64,000 nucleotides of DNA from assembly GCA_029781865.1 (NCBI GenBank), contig JAKOVW010000032.1, positions 62,001 through 126,000 of the forward strand, read 5' to 3'. Position 1 is the stretch's first letter, and each line of letters starts with the position of its first letter. The position numbers and the translations under genes were made by a program. The stretch comes from Bacteroidota bacterium (lineage in GTDB: Bacteria > Bacteroidota > Bacteroidia > Chitinophagales > Saprospiraceae). The notes under the pieces were generated by a model. The model saw nothing but the letters and a program-made list of their open reading frames with translations. It was not told where the DNA came from and made no database searches. Below, in pieces: positions 25,401 to 34,354 of this stretch.

Positions 25401-28333
25401 ATCCACCACTAACAGGTAATCATGTAGCCACAGATCAAACAATTTGCTATAATTCGGCGCCATCGACTTTGACAACAACTATCGCACCAAGCGGCGGAAA
25501 TGGTATCTTTAATTATCAATGGCAAGTTTCTCAAAATGGAAACAATTACTCCGATATACCGAATGCAAATCAGGAAAACCTAAGTCCTGGCAATTTAATT
25601 CAGCCGACATACTTTCAGAGACTTGCCATTAGTAGCTCCGGATGTGGTACGCTGACAAGCAATCCGGTTTTGATAAATGCAGTTGATGATGAAAATCCAA
25701 TAATAATTGCACCTGATGAAATTGTTGTTGCTGCAGATGAAGGTCAATGTTATGCTACTGGTTATAATTTAGGTCAACCACAAATATCAGATAACTGCAC
25801 CGTAGATCATGTTATGAATGATGATCAGGGTTCATATTCTGTTGGTACTCATTACATCACCTGGACGGTTTATGATCAAAAGGGAAATTACTCAACTGCA
25901 ACTCAAGCTATAACCGTACTTGATCACCAAAATCCTGAAATCATCGCACCGGAATCGATTACCGTGAATACAGATGAGGGACTTTGCAGTGCCTCCGGAT
26001 ATTTATTAGGTACTCCGCAAACTTCCGACAATTGTGGAATCGCTCTTATTTCAAATGATGATCAGGGCACCTATACTACCGGCACACATAATATCATATG
26101 GACTGTAACAGATATCAACAATAATCAATCAACAGCCACACAAACAATTACTGTAATAGATAATCAGCCTCCCTTCATTACACCGCCATCCGATTTGGAA
26201 GTAAATGCAGATGAAGGCAGCTGTTATGCCACAGGATATGATTTAGGTTTACCTGAAACTTCAGACAACTGTGCTGTTCAATCTGTAACTAATGATGATG
26301 CAGGTTTGAATTCAGTTGGGATACATACCATTATCTGGACAGTTACCGATGTGAATGGAAACACATCCACTGCTGAACAAAAGCTTAACGTACTCGATAA
26401 TCAGTTACCGGTCATAATTGCTCCAAATCAAATTGTGGTGAATGCCAATGAAGGAAGTTGTTTTGCAAGTGAATACATTTTAGGATCACCTCAGACTTCA
26501 GATAATTGCGGAGTCGCTTTCGTGAGCAACGATGATAAAGGTTTGTATTCGGTAGGTTCGCATACGATTGTCTGGCAGGTCACAGATGGGAATGGAAATA
26601 CCTCCACGGCTGAACAAACCATTACAGTGATTGACAATCAGAATCCATTTTTAAATCCACCACCTGATGTAACCGTAAATTCGGACGAAGGAACTTGCAT
26701 AGCTACAAATTATCAATTAGGCTCTCCTGTTACAGCAGATAACTGCGAAGTATCTACTATTGGGAATGATGATCAGGGATCTTATGAAGTTGGTGCTCAC
26801 ACAATAACCTGGTCTGTGTACGACATCAATGGCAATTCAACTACAGCAACTCAGACACTTATAGTTATTGACAGGGAAATACCGGTAATCTTTGCTCCGG
26901 CTTCCATTTCAATTGCAGCTGATCAACATTATTGCGAAACCAGAAATTACGATTTGGGAACACCAGTCACTTCAGACAATTGCGGAGTTTACAGCATTAC
27001 AAATGATGATGCTGGATCATACACAGTAGGATCACATCAGATTCATTGGTTCGTTACCGATATTCATGGAAATTCAGCCAGTGCATCACAAACTATTACT
27101 GTTTTCGATAATCAAAAACCTATTCTTTCTGTACCTGCTGACATAACTGTAAATACGAATCCCGGTCTATGTGAAGCCAGCAATTACTTGTTGGGAACTC
27201 CGACTTGCACAGACAACTGTGCAGTAGGCACAATCTCAAACAATGACAACGGCAATCATACTCCGGGTACGTATCAAATTAATTGGACCGTGTATGACGT
27301 CAACGGCAACTCGAATACAGCTGCGCAATCTTTAACGGTAAAAGATGCAGAGCCCCCAGTTGCACGGTGCAAAGACATAACTCTATCTTTAAATAATTCA
27401 GGAGAAGCTAGTCTGGATCCGCAATTACTAGACAATGGATCTTCTGACAATTGTGGTATTAATAATTTAAATGCATCAAAGACGATCTTCCATTCAAATG
27501 ATATAGGTAATAATACTGTATTGTTGATTGCAACTGATGTTGACGGTAACAGTTCAAGCTGCAATTCGAATGTCTTTATACATGGAGGTTCGACTATAAC
27601 TTGCTCAATCACAGTAATACCGTCCAATAAAACATACACCGGAGGAATTCCAAACAACATTTATCTAGGCTATGGTCCACAAACGGATACATTAAATTGC
27701 TTTGCCGTTGGAGGCAACGGATTCAGTTTTAATTGGAGTCCTGCAACATTCCTGAGTTGTTCAAATTGCCGGAATCCGGTTTTCAGTCCAACGTCGCCGG
27801 GAATTTATAACTATACTGTAATAGTTCAAAACAACAAGGGCGGAACAAGCTCATGCAATGTGAGTTTATGTGTCCGAGATATTAAAGACAAACAGTATCC
27901 CGGAAAATACCTGGTTTGTCATAATGGGCACACCATAAGTATTGATAATTCAGCAATACCCGCACATATACCCGGGCATCCCGGAGACAAATTGGGAGAT
28001 TGCAGCGATGTTTGTCAGGCAACTAATTCGAATAGTTTAATCAGTATCAAAGACGAACCTTTAAATCATGAAGACTGGAGCCAGGCTTATAGTCCAGGAG
28101 TAATTATTTATCCTAATCCAAGTTTCAATGAATTCATCATTGAATGGGCTGCTCCATATACAATGACTCAAATCGAAGTATTCGATATTTTTGGACGACT
28201 ACTAGAATCTAAAGAGTGGAAAGAAACTTTAAAGCATGGCTATTTTGGAGAAGAACTTTTTCCCGGAACTTACTTTGTAAAAATCAGGCAAGGACAAGAA
28301 AGTCAGATGATAAAAATTGTAAAAAGTAATTAA
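22454..28333 (+). CDS. Giant surface adhesin: delta-60 repeats, Ig-like repeats, HYR repeats, T9SS tail
   Basis: A 1959-residue secreted protein. After the signal peptide (to about IHAQ, residue 25) come about a dozen delta-60 repeats (roughly residues 30-800). Each has a core like QSDGKILVGGSFTQFN plus RLNSDGTIDPSF, probably forming beta-propellers. Three Ig/PKD-like repeats follow (about 805-1080), each with QTICYNS and YQWQ. Seven HYR repeats plus one variant span about 1080-1660, each with an ADEGxC...SDNC cysteine pair and a closing GNxSTATQTITVxD. A cysteine-rich stretch then precedes the T9SS sorting domain (IYPNPSFNEFIIEW to the end). HYR domains are linked to adhesion. No catalytic domain is seen. 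It shares its promoter plan with the gene at 20079. Confidence 0.88.
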   Translation: MLKSNKTLSRFICFFLSLTAIAIHAQFNTLDPSFNPNDPGFGKGDGLSQTSGGARVYAFARQTDGKIIVVGTFNSYNSVTMFKNIMRINPDGSLDNSFHPSSGFISGTPKCVLLQSDGKILVGGGNFNYNGVSRSGLVRINADGSVDVGFNPTFNSEVLGLKQMPSGKIIAVGSFTTVNSAGRTRIAILNSDGSLDSGFNPGSGFEGLTGFVSTRTIAIQADSKIIIGGRFTKYNGSAAFSIARIDSIGTIDASFNAGTGIVATDNGGAEGEVNAMILQNDQKILVAGNFNRVNGNIINGLTRLNSNGSFDASFIQNKTCSPIYSICQQSDGKIIVGSGSNMSGLVVFSYKQPGSAGGVGKYSCMARFNLDGSMDFSFGPYGLVGANVDIHATLITENDKFIVGGDFTSINLVSRSHIAGMLADGNVDTNFDLASGSNSTILDIIKQPDGNFLLGGYLTMYNGKIKKGICRIKPDGSLDNSFDAGRGPITDAQNIAEVESISMQSDGKILVGGSFTQFNEANTESSNYIGSNSPYITRLKTDGSPDNSFNNPCTPPPFAIGDVVYKIIILPGDKILMAGRFKINGVNYGLLRLNSDGTIDPSFKKGIADDYIFTMCIDASNRILLGGNFTKYNNISSIRIVRLDSLGNIDPGFVTSTGANNKIRKINVQSDGTILIAGDFTQYKSINAKYLARILENGDLDMSFGSNPGPGSIVTDIMTLPDNKIMITGDFSIYNNIIRNRIARLNANGSLDPNFTYCGGLNSSGSVLALGDNYKLLIGGGFTSINDCGKNRIGKIYLDSISGNKISNAQTICYNSVPDFLQTDLSAGGLDCHVYSFQWQSSSDGITFGNIVNAINETLQPERLTSNTWYRRKATINCGSTFSNSIKINVLSPVTGNTIKSDQSICYNTMPNDIVTNIPATGGDGIFSYQWQSSTNGIDFTDMINSNSENLLAGNQINTTWFRRIARNKCGDLISNSIKITVYPPLTGNHVATDQTICYNSAPSTLTTTIAPSGGNGIFNYQWQVSQNGNNYSDIPNANQENLSPGNLIQPTYFQRLAISSSGCGTLTSNPVLINAVDDENPIIIAPDEIVVAADEGQCYATGYNLGQPQISDNCTVDHVMNDDQGSYSVGTHYITWTVYDQKGNYSTATQAITVLDHQNPEIIAPESITVNTDEGLCSASGYLLGTPQTSDNCGIALISNDDQGTYTTGTHNIIWTVTDINNNQSTATQTITVIDNQPPFITPPSDLEVNADEGSCYATGYDLGLPETSDNCAVQSVTNDDAGLNSVGIHTIIWTVTDVNGNTSTAEQKLNVLDNQLPVIIAPNQIVVNANEGSCFASEYILGSPQTSDNCGVAFVSNDDKGLYSVGSHTIVWQVTDGNGNTSTAEQTITVIDNQNPFLNPPPDVTVNSDEGTCIATNYQLGSPVTADNCEVSTIGNDDQGSYEVGAHTITWSVYDINGNSTTATQTLIVIDREIPVIFAPASISIAADQHYCETRNYDLGTPVTSDNCGVYSITNDDAGSYTVGSHQIHWFVTDIHGNSASASQTITVFDNQKPILSVPADITVNTNPGLCEASNYLLGTPTCTDNCAVGTISNNDNGNHTPGTYQINWTVYDVNGNSNTAAQSLTVKDAEPPVARCKDITLSLNNSGEASLDPQLLDNGSSDNCGINNLNASKTIFHSNDIGNNTVLLIATDVDGNSSSCNSNVFIHGGSTITCSITVIPSNKTYTGGIPNNIYLGYGPQTDTLNCFAVGGNGFSFNWSPATFLSCSNCRNPVFSPTSPGIYNYTVIVQNNKGGTSSCNVSLCVRDIKDKQYPGKYLVCHNGHTISIDNSAIPAHIPGHPGDKLGDCSDVCQATNSNSLISIKDEPLNHEDWSQAYSPGVIIYPNPSFNEFIIEWAAPYTMTQIEVFDIFGRLLESKEWKETLKHGYFGEELFPGTYFVKIRQGQESQMIKIVKSN

Positions 28334-28646
28334 ATTTGATGACGCAAGGAAATCAATTTCACCAATATTTTACAAAGTTCTCTGGGTTAACTTAAAACAT
28401 ATTTAAGGACTGCAATCATATAAAATCAATTAAAGGCAAAACTGGGAGAATGGTCTAACAAAAAAATAAACCAAAATTATAAATTTAGTCCAACAACTTT
28501 GCTTATGCTTAACGACTGTTCTATTTGTTTACTAAAGACTCCTGCAAATCAAAGCAACTTAAGGGTTGACAAATTTCGGATAATCATCTACATCCGTGAT
28601 TAATCAAGGTGAATTGTTTGAAACAAATTTGTATTACTGCTATATA
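28334..28646. other. Intergenic region between convergent adhesin and hybrid kinase
   Basis: 313 A/T-rich bases. No gene or clear hairpin terminator recognised. Confidence 0.35.
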
Positions 28647-30320
28647 TTAATTCAAACTTATTGCTTTAAGTTGATTAATCACCCTGGAAAGCACCTCATC
28701 CAATTCGTTAACAAGCCGTTTCAATTTTTGCCCGGTCACTTCTTCCTTTTTCGATTCACTTTCAAGTTCACGGAGGATACTACTCAAAGATACTATACCC
28801 ATATTCTCAATACTTGGCTTGATCCTGTGCACGATCTTACTGATTGATTCAAAATCTCCAATTTCAAATGCCTGCCTTATTAATTTAACAGACACCGGGG
28901 TCTGATCAATAAAAATGCCAATCATTTTATTCACGAAAGCTAAATCCCCACGACTCAACTCATGGATTTTAGACAAATCATACAAAACCTTAAGTTGGTC
29001 TGCTGTTGCAGAAATTATATTATTTGTATGCGTTATTGGTTTTGATTTTAAAGTTTTAACAATCACTTCAAAAAGAGAATATTCCCGAAAAGGCTTAGTC
29101 ACATAATCATTCATACCAACGGACAAATATAAATCTATATCCTTTTTAAATGCGTTAGCAGTCAAGGCAATAACGGGCGTACTTAACTTCAATATGTTTC
29201 TTATATAGGACGTTGTTTCTATACCATCCATGACAGGCATCTGTATATCCATTAGTATAAAATCATAAGAACCGGATTTCAAAAGGTCGATGGCCTTTTG
29301 ACCATCTTCCGCTTCTGCAACAAAACAACCGAAGTTATGCAAACTCTTTGAAGCGATTAATCTGTTTAACTCATTATCCTCCACAAGCAGGCAATGCAAT
29401 CCGGATAGACTTTTATCCAATTTAAACTCCTCCTCTATCAATTCTATCGGCCCACCAATGGGTAACGTAAGATTAATTCTAACTATAGTGCCGATTCCTT
29501 TCCGGCTATTGATTTGTATATCCCCATTCATCAGCGAAATGATTTCTCTGGATATCGTCATACCCAAACCTGTACCATCTAACCCGTGAGAAGAGTGCCT
29601 TTCTTCCTGAGAAAACTTATCAAACACTGAAGATAAAAAGTTTTCGGACATACCAATTCCAGAATCCTGAATAATAAATTCAATATCCTGAAATTCAGCG
29701 TTAGCATTAACTACATTCACGTCCAAATTGACAAAACCCTTATTAGTGAATTTAATTGCATTGCTCAGAATATTTATCAATACTTGTCGTATCCTGCTTC
29801 CATCCCCAATCAAAACCGGATTTATTTCAGGTGAGACCTTAATATTAAAATCCAACTTTTTTTCTTCTGCCTTCATATACAAAATGCTCTTTACCATATT
29901 AATTAGTGATACCAAATTAAAAGCATTCTGTTCTAAAACCAACTCTCCTGCCTCAATCTTTGACAGATCAAGTACATTGTTTACAATATCCAATAAATGA
30001 TTAGCTGCTAAATCACTATAAGAAACATACTTACTTTGAATCGGTGTTAAATCCTCTCGTTTTAATTCGCGAATCATACCAATTATTGCGTTTAACGGAG
30101 TACGTATCTCATGGCTCATGTTGGCCAAAAAAGATTCTTTAGCCAGTGAAGCATCTTTAGCTTCCTGTAAGGCTTTTTCCAGATCAGTTGCCATCCTTTT
30201 TTGGTCGGTAATATCCAAATGAATACCAATAGATCCAATCAATTCACCCTTATCATTGTAATTTGGCCCTCCACTTATCAACCACCATCTGGATTCCCCT
30301 TTCTTGTTTTTAATCAACAT
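28647..30320 (-). CDS. Hybrid histidine kinase, C-terminal part (PAS end, HisKA, HATPase, REC, Hpt)
   Basis: This 557-residue part contains the end of a PAS/PAC segment (WWLISGGPNYNDKGELIG), a HisKA domain with the phospho-His in FLANMSHEIRTPLNAIIG (His70 from Met 30320), and a HATPase domain (NILSNAIKFT, DSGIGM, GTGLGM). A receiver domain follows with its Asp in DFILMDIQMPVMDG, then an Hpt domain with the likely phospho-His in VHRIKPS. The frame stays open upstream of 30320 to the stop at 30450 and continues the third PAS domain of the next entry, so the two are almost surely one gene. The Met at 30320 lies inside a PAS domain and is not a natural start. No membrane span is visible, so the kinase is cytoplasmic. 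Confidence 0.8.
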   Translation of the reverse strand: MLIKNKKGESRWWLISGGPNYNDKGELIGSIGIHLDITDQKRMATDLEKALQEAKDASLAKESFLANMSHEIRTPLNAIIGMIRELKREDLTPIQSKYVSYSDLAANHLLDIVNNVLDLSKIEAGELVLEQNAFNLVSLINMVKSILYMKAEEKKLDFNIKVSPEINPVLIGDGSRIRQVLINILSNAIKFTNKGFVNLDVNVVNANAEFQDIEFIIQDSGIGMSENFLSSVFDKFSQEERHSSHGLDGTGLGMTISREIISLMNGDIQINSRKGIGTIVRINLTLPIGGPIELIEEEFKLDKSLSGLHCLLVEDNELNRLIASKSLHNFGCFVAEAEDGQKAIDLLKSGSYDFILMDIQMPVMDGIETTSYIRNILKLSTPVIALTANAFKKDIDLYLSVGMNDYVTKPFREYSLFEVIVKTLKSKPITHTNNIISATADQLKVLYDLSKIHELSRGDLAFVNKMIGIFIDQTPVSVKLIRQAFEIGDFESISKIVHRIKPSIENMGIVSLSSILRELESESKKEEVTGQKLKRLVNELDEVLSRVINQLKAISLN

Positions 30321-30449
30321 CTCATAGCTATCAGAAACTCCTTGCCTGCGTAATTTGCCTTTTTTTTCAATTACTTTTTTCTCTGTATCAGTTGTAAATA
30401 TCTTTGACGCTACTTTACCTTTTATTTCATCAAGATTATAACCTGAAAT

Positions 30450-31688
30450 TTAAGTAAAGCTTTGATTACAAAATTGAATTACATCCTCATTATCCACTTC
30501 AAGTAATCCCAAATTCATGTTTGCTATAATACTTCTGAATTTTTCTTCTCTAAGCGATAGTGCCCTCTCGGCTTGTTTTCTATTAGATATATCACGAATG
30601 AATGAACAAAAAAAGACTTTCCCTTCAAAATCAAATGGTGAAATGGTAAGCTCTATTGGGAATTCTTCTCCTGCACTATTTAAGGCAGATAGCTCAATTA
30701 ATTTTTGCAATACAGGACCCTCACCTGTCTTAAAATATTTTTTAAGTCCGGCTTCATGTGCTTGACGGTATTGAATCGGAATTATTAATTCAGATATTCG
30801 CTTTTTTAAGACCTGATCTTCTGACCAACCAAATATCTTTTCTGCCTGCGGATTCCAGGATATAATTTCACCAAACTCATCTATTGTTATTATTGCATCT
30901 AATGCAGAGTTCATAATCAGCCTGGTCTTCATTTCGTTTTGAGACAAAGCAGTCAAGATTTTTTTCTTTTCAGTAACATCTGCATAATTCCACCAATGTC
31001 CTTTATACTCATTATCCACAAATACAGGAACAAAATCACGTTCGAAAATGCGCCCATCATTTAACTCCAGAATATCCCCAATAACAGCTTGTTTGTTTTT
31101 AAGAAGTTGGTTAATACGATTAACGAAAGTTTCCGGATCTTTAAATAAAGATTTGCTTTGCTCCGCCGAATGGGAACAATCCATACCCAATAATTCGTTG
31201 GGATTAGCCGGAATACCAAATAATCGGCAAAATTCAGTGTTCGTATATATGATTTGTCTATCTTCATTTTCAACCAACACTCCGGTATGTAAGTTGGCAA
31301 TCAATGATGCAATTCTGGTGGTATTCTTTAGTAATTCTTTATCTGCAATATTTTTCTTTGTAATCAGATTTTTTACGTGATCTGCCCAACTTTCTAAATC
31401 ATTGTCTTCCAACTTCAATTTTACATCCTTATCGATTTGCAACAATGCCTCCTTTAACTTATCAATTGAATTTTTCTTTTCGTTAATTACCTTTTGCAGT
31501 TGCTCATTGATAATTTGATATTCTTCTTCACTGATTTTAAATGCCTGATCAGGCAATTGTTTTTTCTTATCAAATTGAAGAAAGGATTCGTTTATGGATT
31601 CCAATAATTGTTGAAAATCACTTCCCTTTTCATGCCATTCAGGCATAAATTTATTCAGCTTGTTTAATAACTCTTTGTGAATTTGCAT
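30450..31688 (-). CDS. Hybrid histidine kinase, N-terminal part (coiled coil, PAS-PAS-PAS), ends at a premature stop
   Basis: A 412-residue part: a coiled-coil-like N-terminus (about 50-125), PAS 1 (about 125-240), PAS 2 (about 252-371, WNPQAEKIFGWSEDQVLKKR) and the start of PAS 3 (from about 382). It ends at QFCNQSFT with TAA at 30450-30452. The next codons in the same frame read ISGYNLDEIKGK, the normal continuation of a PAS domain, where a Glu codon (GAA) is expected instead of TAA. The full product would be about 1012 residues. Either the gene is a recent pseudogene, the stop is read through, or there is a base error. It follows the sigma-54 regulator gene on the same strand. Confidence 0.8.
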   Translation of the reverse strand: MQIHKELLNKLNKFMPEWHEKGSDFQQLLESINESFLQFDKKKQLPDQAFKISEEEYQIINEQLQKVINEKKNSIDKLKEALLQIDKDVKLKLEDNDLESWADHVKNLITKKNIADKELLKNTTRIASLIANLHTGVLVENEDRQIIYTNTEFCRLFGIPANPNELLGMDCSHSAEQSKSLFKDPETFVNRINQLLKNKQAVIGDILELNDGRIFERDFVPVFVDNEYKGHWWNYADVTEKKKILTALSQNEMKTRLIMNSALDAIITIDEFGEIISWNPQAEKIFGWSEDQVLKKRISELIIPIQYRQAHEAGLKKYFKTGEGPVLQKLIELSALNSAGEEFPIELTISPFDFEGKVFFCSFIRDISNRKQAERALSLREEKFRSIIANMNLGLLEVDNEDVIQFCNQSFT

Positions 31689-31717
31689 ACCATTTATTTC
31701 CTAGTCCTTTTTTATCG

Positions 31718-31816
31718 TCAAATACCAAAACCCGGGTGGGTATTTAAAGCGTCTTCCCCGGCTTGGTTATCAATTCGTATTTCATATTCTATTCCCGAAT
31801 CCGATTTTAATTTCAT
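31718..31816 (-). CDS. Possible 32-residue small protein between regulator and kinase
   Basis: An ATG sits one base after the TAG of the sigma-54 regulator (TAGTATG), and the frame codes 32 residues beginning MKLKSDSGIEYEIRID, ending 29 bases before the kinase ATG. The tight placement suggests translational coupling. It is too short to judge by content and no family is recognised. It might also be a remnant of an earlier longer kinase N-terminus. Confidence 0.3.
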   Translation of the reverse strand: MKLKSDSGIEYEIRIDNQAGEDALNTHPGFGI

Positions 31817-31817
31817 A

Positions 31818-33182
31818 CTACTTGACTATTTCTCCTTCCTTAATCATATTATAGATTGTTGATTTTCCAATATTCAGTTTCTGAGCAACCTCTACCACAT
31901 TATTATTATACTTTTTCATAAAATACCGAATGATATCAGCATTGTATTCCTTCAGTGATTTCTCGCCACCATTAAAGAATTGCTCCTCCATATTGGAAGG
32001 GGAATTAAATGTCAAATCTTCTGGTTTTATTTCTATACCATTTGACATAACACAAGCCAAATCAATTATGGCTTTAAGCTCACGTACATTTCCAGGATAG
32101 TAATAATGCAATAATTTATCCTTTGCTTCTGTTGTAAAGATTAATTTATTTATTTTGTTTTCCCGGGCAAAAAGTTCAGCAAAATGCTTTGCCAGAAGCA
32201 AGATGTCATTCCCTCTTTCCCGTAAAGGAGGTAATTCAATTGGCAACCCTATTACTCTATAATACAAGTCCTCTCTAAAATTACCTTTTGAAACTTCTAC
32301 TGACAGATTCTTATGCGTTGCAATAATTAATCTGATGTCTAGCTTTATTGGCTTACTCCCCCCTACTGAAACAACTTCCCGTTCCTGAAGAACACGGAGA
32401 AGTTTACTTTGCAAATTCAAATCGGCTTCTGCGATCTCATCCAAAAAAATAGTCCCTCCATTTGCATCCTCAAACTTTCCCGACTTCCTGTTTATTGCTC
32501 CGGTAAATGCACCTTTTTCATACCCAAATAATTCACTTTCAATTAATTCTTTAGGAATGGATGCCATATTCACCGCTACAAATGGTTTTTTTCTTCTTTC
32601 GCTGTTATAATGAATTGCCTTAGCAACAATTTCCTTTCCTGTACCCGTTTCTCCGGAAACAGAAACATTGATATTTGATTTCGCAGCCTTTTCAATCAAT
32701 ACAAAAGATTTACGAATCGCTTCACTATTGCCAAGTATGGTTTTTTCAAAATCGTATTTATGTTCTAATTGCTCTTTTAATTCTTCCACCTCCTGTTTCA
32801 GCGCACAATTTTCCCGCAAGCGAATCATACTGCTCCAAATAAGATCTTTGGTATTATCATCCTTCATTATATACTCATATGCACCGCGCTTCAAAAGACT
32901 TAGCGCAATAGCAATATCCTCCTGACCACTAATTACTATTACAGGTATGCTGCTGTTTTGAGCTTTAATACGCTTTAGTAATTCGTCTCCACCCATATCC
33001 GGCAGATTGAAATCAATAGTAATTACATCTGGCTTCAAATAGAGCTTATCGAGAAATGACCAGGCATTGGTAAACAGGGTTATGTCATATTCCTGATTCA
33101 AGGAAAGATGATATTTCAGCAATTCGCCATACCAGGGATCATCTTCAACAATAAATATTTTAAAATTCCTCATTTTGTTCAT
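31818..33182 (-). CDS. Sigma-54-dependent response regulator (NtrC/AtoC family)
   Basis: A 454-residue three-domain regulator. The receiver domain (about 5-125) has its phospho-Asp in VITIDFNLPDMGG. The central AAA+ domain (about 145-385) has Walker A GETGTGKE, the sigma-54 contact loop GAFTGA and Walker B GGTIFLDEIAEAD. A short Fis-type helix-turn-helix ends the protein (VVEVAQKLNIGKSTIYNMIKEG). It should open promoters bound by RpoN when phosphorylated. The hybrid kinase encoded downstream on the same strand is the natural partner, probably by phosphotransfer from its Hpt domain. Target genes are not evident. Met4 at 33173 is an alternative start. Confidence 0.9.
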   Translation of the reverse strand: MNKMRNFKIFIVEDDPWYGELLKYHLSLNQEYDITLFTNAWSFLDKLYLKPDVITIDFNLPDMGGDELLKRIKAQNSSIPVIVISGQEDIAIALSLLKRGAYEYIMKDDNTKDLIWSSMIRLRENCALKQEVEELKEQLEHKYDFEKTILGNSEAIRKSFVLIEKAAKSNINVSVSGETGTGKEIVAKAIHYNSERRKKPFVAVNMASIPKELIESELFGYEKGAFTGAINRKSGKFEDANGGTIFLDEIAEADLNLQSKLLRVLQEREVVSVGGSKPIKLDIRLIIATHKNLSVEVSKGNFREDLYYRVIGLPIELPPLRERGNDILLLAKHFAELFARENKINKLIFTTEAKDKLLHYYYPGNVRELKAIIDLACVMSNGIEIKPEDLTFNSPSNMEEQFFNGGEKSLKEYNADIIRYFMKKYNNNVVEVAQKLNIGKSTIYNMIKEGEIVK

Positions 33183-33695
33183 TCAACTTGTCAATGATTA
33201 AATTTATGTTAAGTCTAATAAACTTATTGCGACAACAATTTCATAAGACGTGGCCGTCTGTTTGCGTAATTAAAACCTGTTTAAGATATACGAATTGCAC
33301 GTTTGTGATATAAAATCATTCAACAAATGTTCAAAATAAATATCGTTCATTCTTTGATCCTTTGAATACTCGCCATCTCAAAGAATCAGTTCCTATAGGC
33401 AATTTTATTATTTTTTCATTAATGAATATTACGGTATGAATGCGTTTAGAAGTATTCCAGAAATTAATCATGTTAAGTTGAAATAAGTCTAACATATGGT
33501 AAGAGATTAGTCATATTAAACTTGTGATTACTGCATCTCTGACTTAAAGTACTCGTGATCTGGCCTAAATCTAAACAAAGGCAAGGATGAGAAATAAATA
33601 TCTGTAATTCGTCAGCAAAACGTCTACCAAACATAGCTTAAAATTATGGTGTATTTTATGGAAATCCAAATGTTTAATCATAAAAAACACAGTCT
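33183..33695. other. Intergenic region upstream of the sigma-54 regulator
   Basis: 513 A/T-rich bases. The only possible signal is TGGC-N7-TTGC at 33251-33265 on the plus strand, matching the spacing of a sigma-54 -24/-12 element but with a weak flank and no gene close downstream. No other feature recognised. Confidence 0.3.
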
Positions 33696-34085
33696 ATAAA
33701 AAGAGGCAGGAAACCTACTGCTACTCAATTCCTTAATGAGGTAAAGCGACGTACCCGGAGAACCTTTTCTTCGGATGAAAAAATCAATATTGTACCGGAA
33801 GGTTTGCGAGGTGAGGAAAGCATTGCGGAGATCTGTCGCCAGTATAGCATTCACCAGAACCTTTATTTCAAATGGAGTAACGACTTTATGGAAGCTGGAA
33901 AAAGATGGCTGAGTGGAGACACTACACTTGAGGACAATCGTCCAGAAGTCCGGAAATTGACGCATAAAAATGATTCTTTGAAAAAGGAATTTGCAGAGGA
34001 AAGCATAGAAATTTGCTTACAACAAGTGTGCATGCCTCAACAAGCAAATCTTCGATTTCAGATTTGGTTATATAAACACAATTAG
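33696..34085 (+). pseudogene. Degenerate IS3-family transposase orfA
   Basis: The frame reads KRGRKPTATQFLNEVKRRTR and then SSDEKINIV-EGLRGEESIAEICRQYSIHQNLYFKWSNDF, the helix-turn-helix N-terminus typical of IS3/IS911 orfA. The expected start ATG is ATA at 33696. The usual leucine-zipper end is garbled after about 33960, and no orfB follows. The first ATG-like start within the frame would cut off the conserved beginning. No flanking inverted repeats or target duplication were found, so this is an old fragment, not an active element. Confidence 0.75.
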
Positions 34086-34228
34086 AAAGCCCATGATTCG
34101 TCCTTTTTTGTAGTTCATTCTTGTTCGCTTGCATTTTTGAAAATAATAACTGTCGTATAGGGAATTATAATTACAAAAATTTATTAGGGTGTAGTGGAGA
34201 AATATTATAAACGAACGAAAAAATCTTG

Positions 34229-34236
34229 TAAATTTG
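34229..34236 (+). promoter_or_regulatory. Candidate -7 box TAAATTTG
   Basis: Perfect TAnnTTTG match about 118 bases before the ATG at 34355. No clear -33 element, so low confidence. Confidence 0.25.
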
Positions 34237-34354
34237 TTTTAACGTATCAGAGCGTTCCAACGGTTTATTTAAGCTCGAGCGAATAATGAATTTGTTCGGA
34301 ATGAATGTGTTACAAAATATAAACGTGATTTTAAATCTACTTAAATTAACCACA

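Noticed and set aside
33251-33265. Sigma-54 promoter TGGC-N7-TTGC
   Set aside because: Spacing fits, but flanking bases are poor, the direction points into an empty region, and a single match of eight bases is expected by chance.
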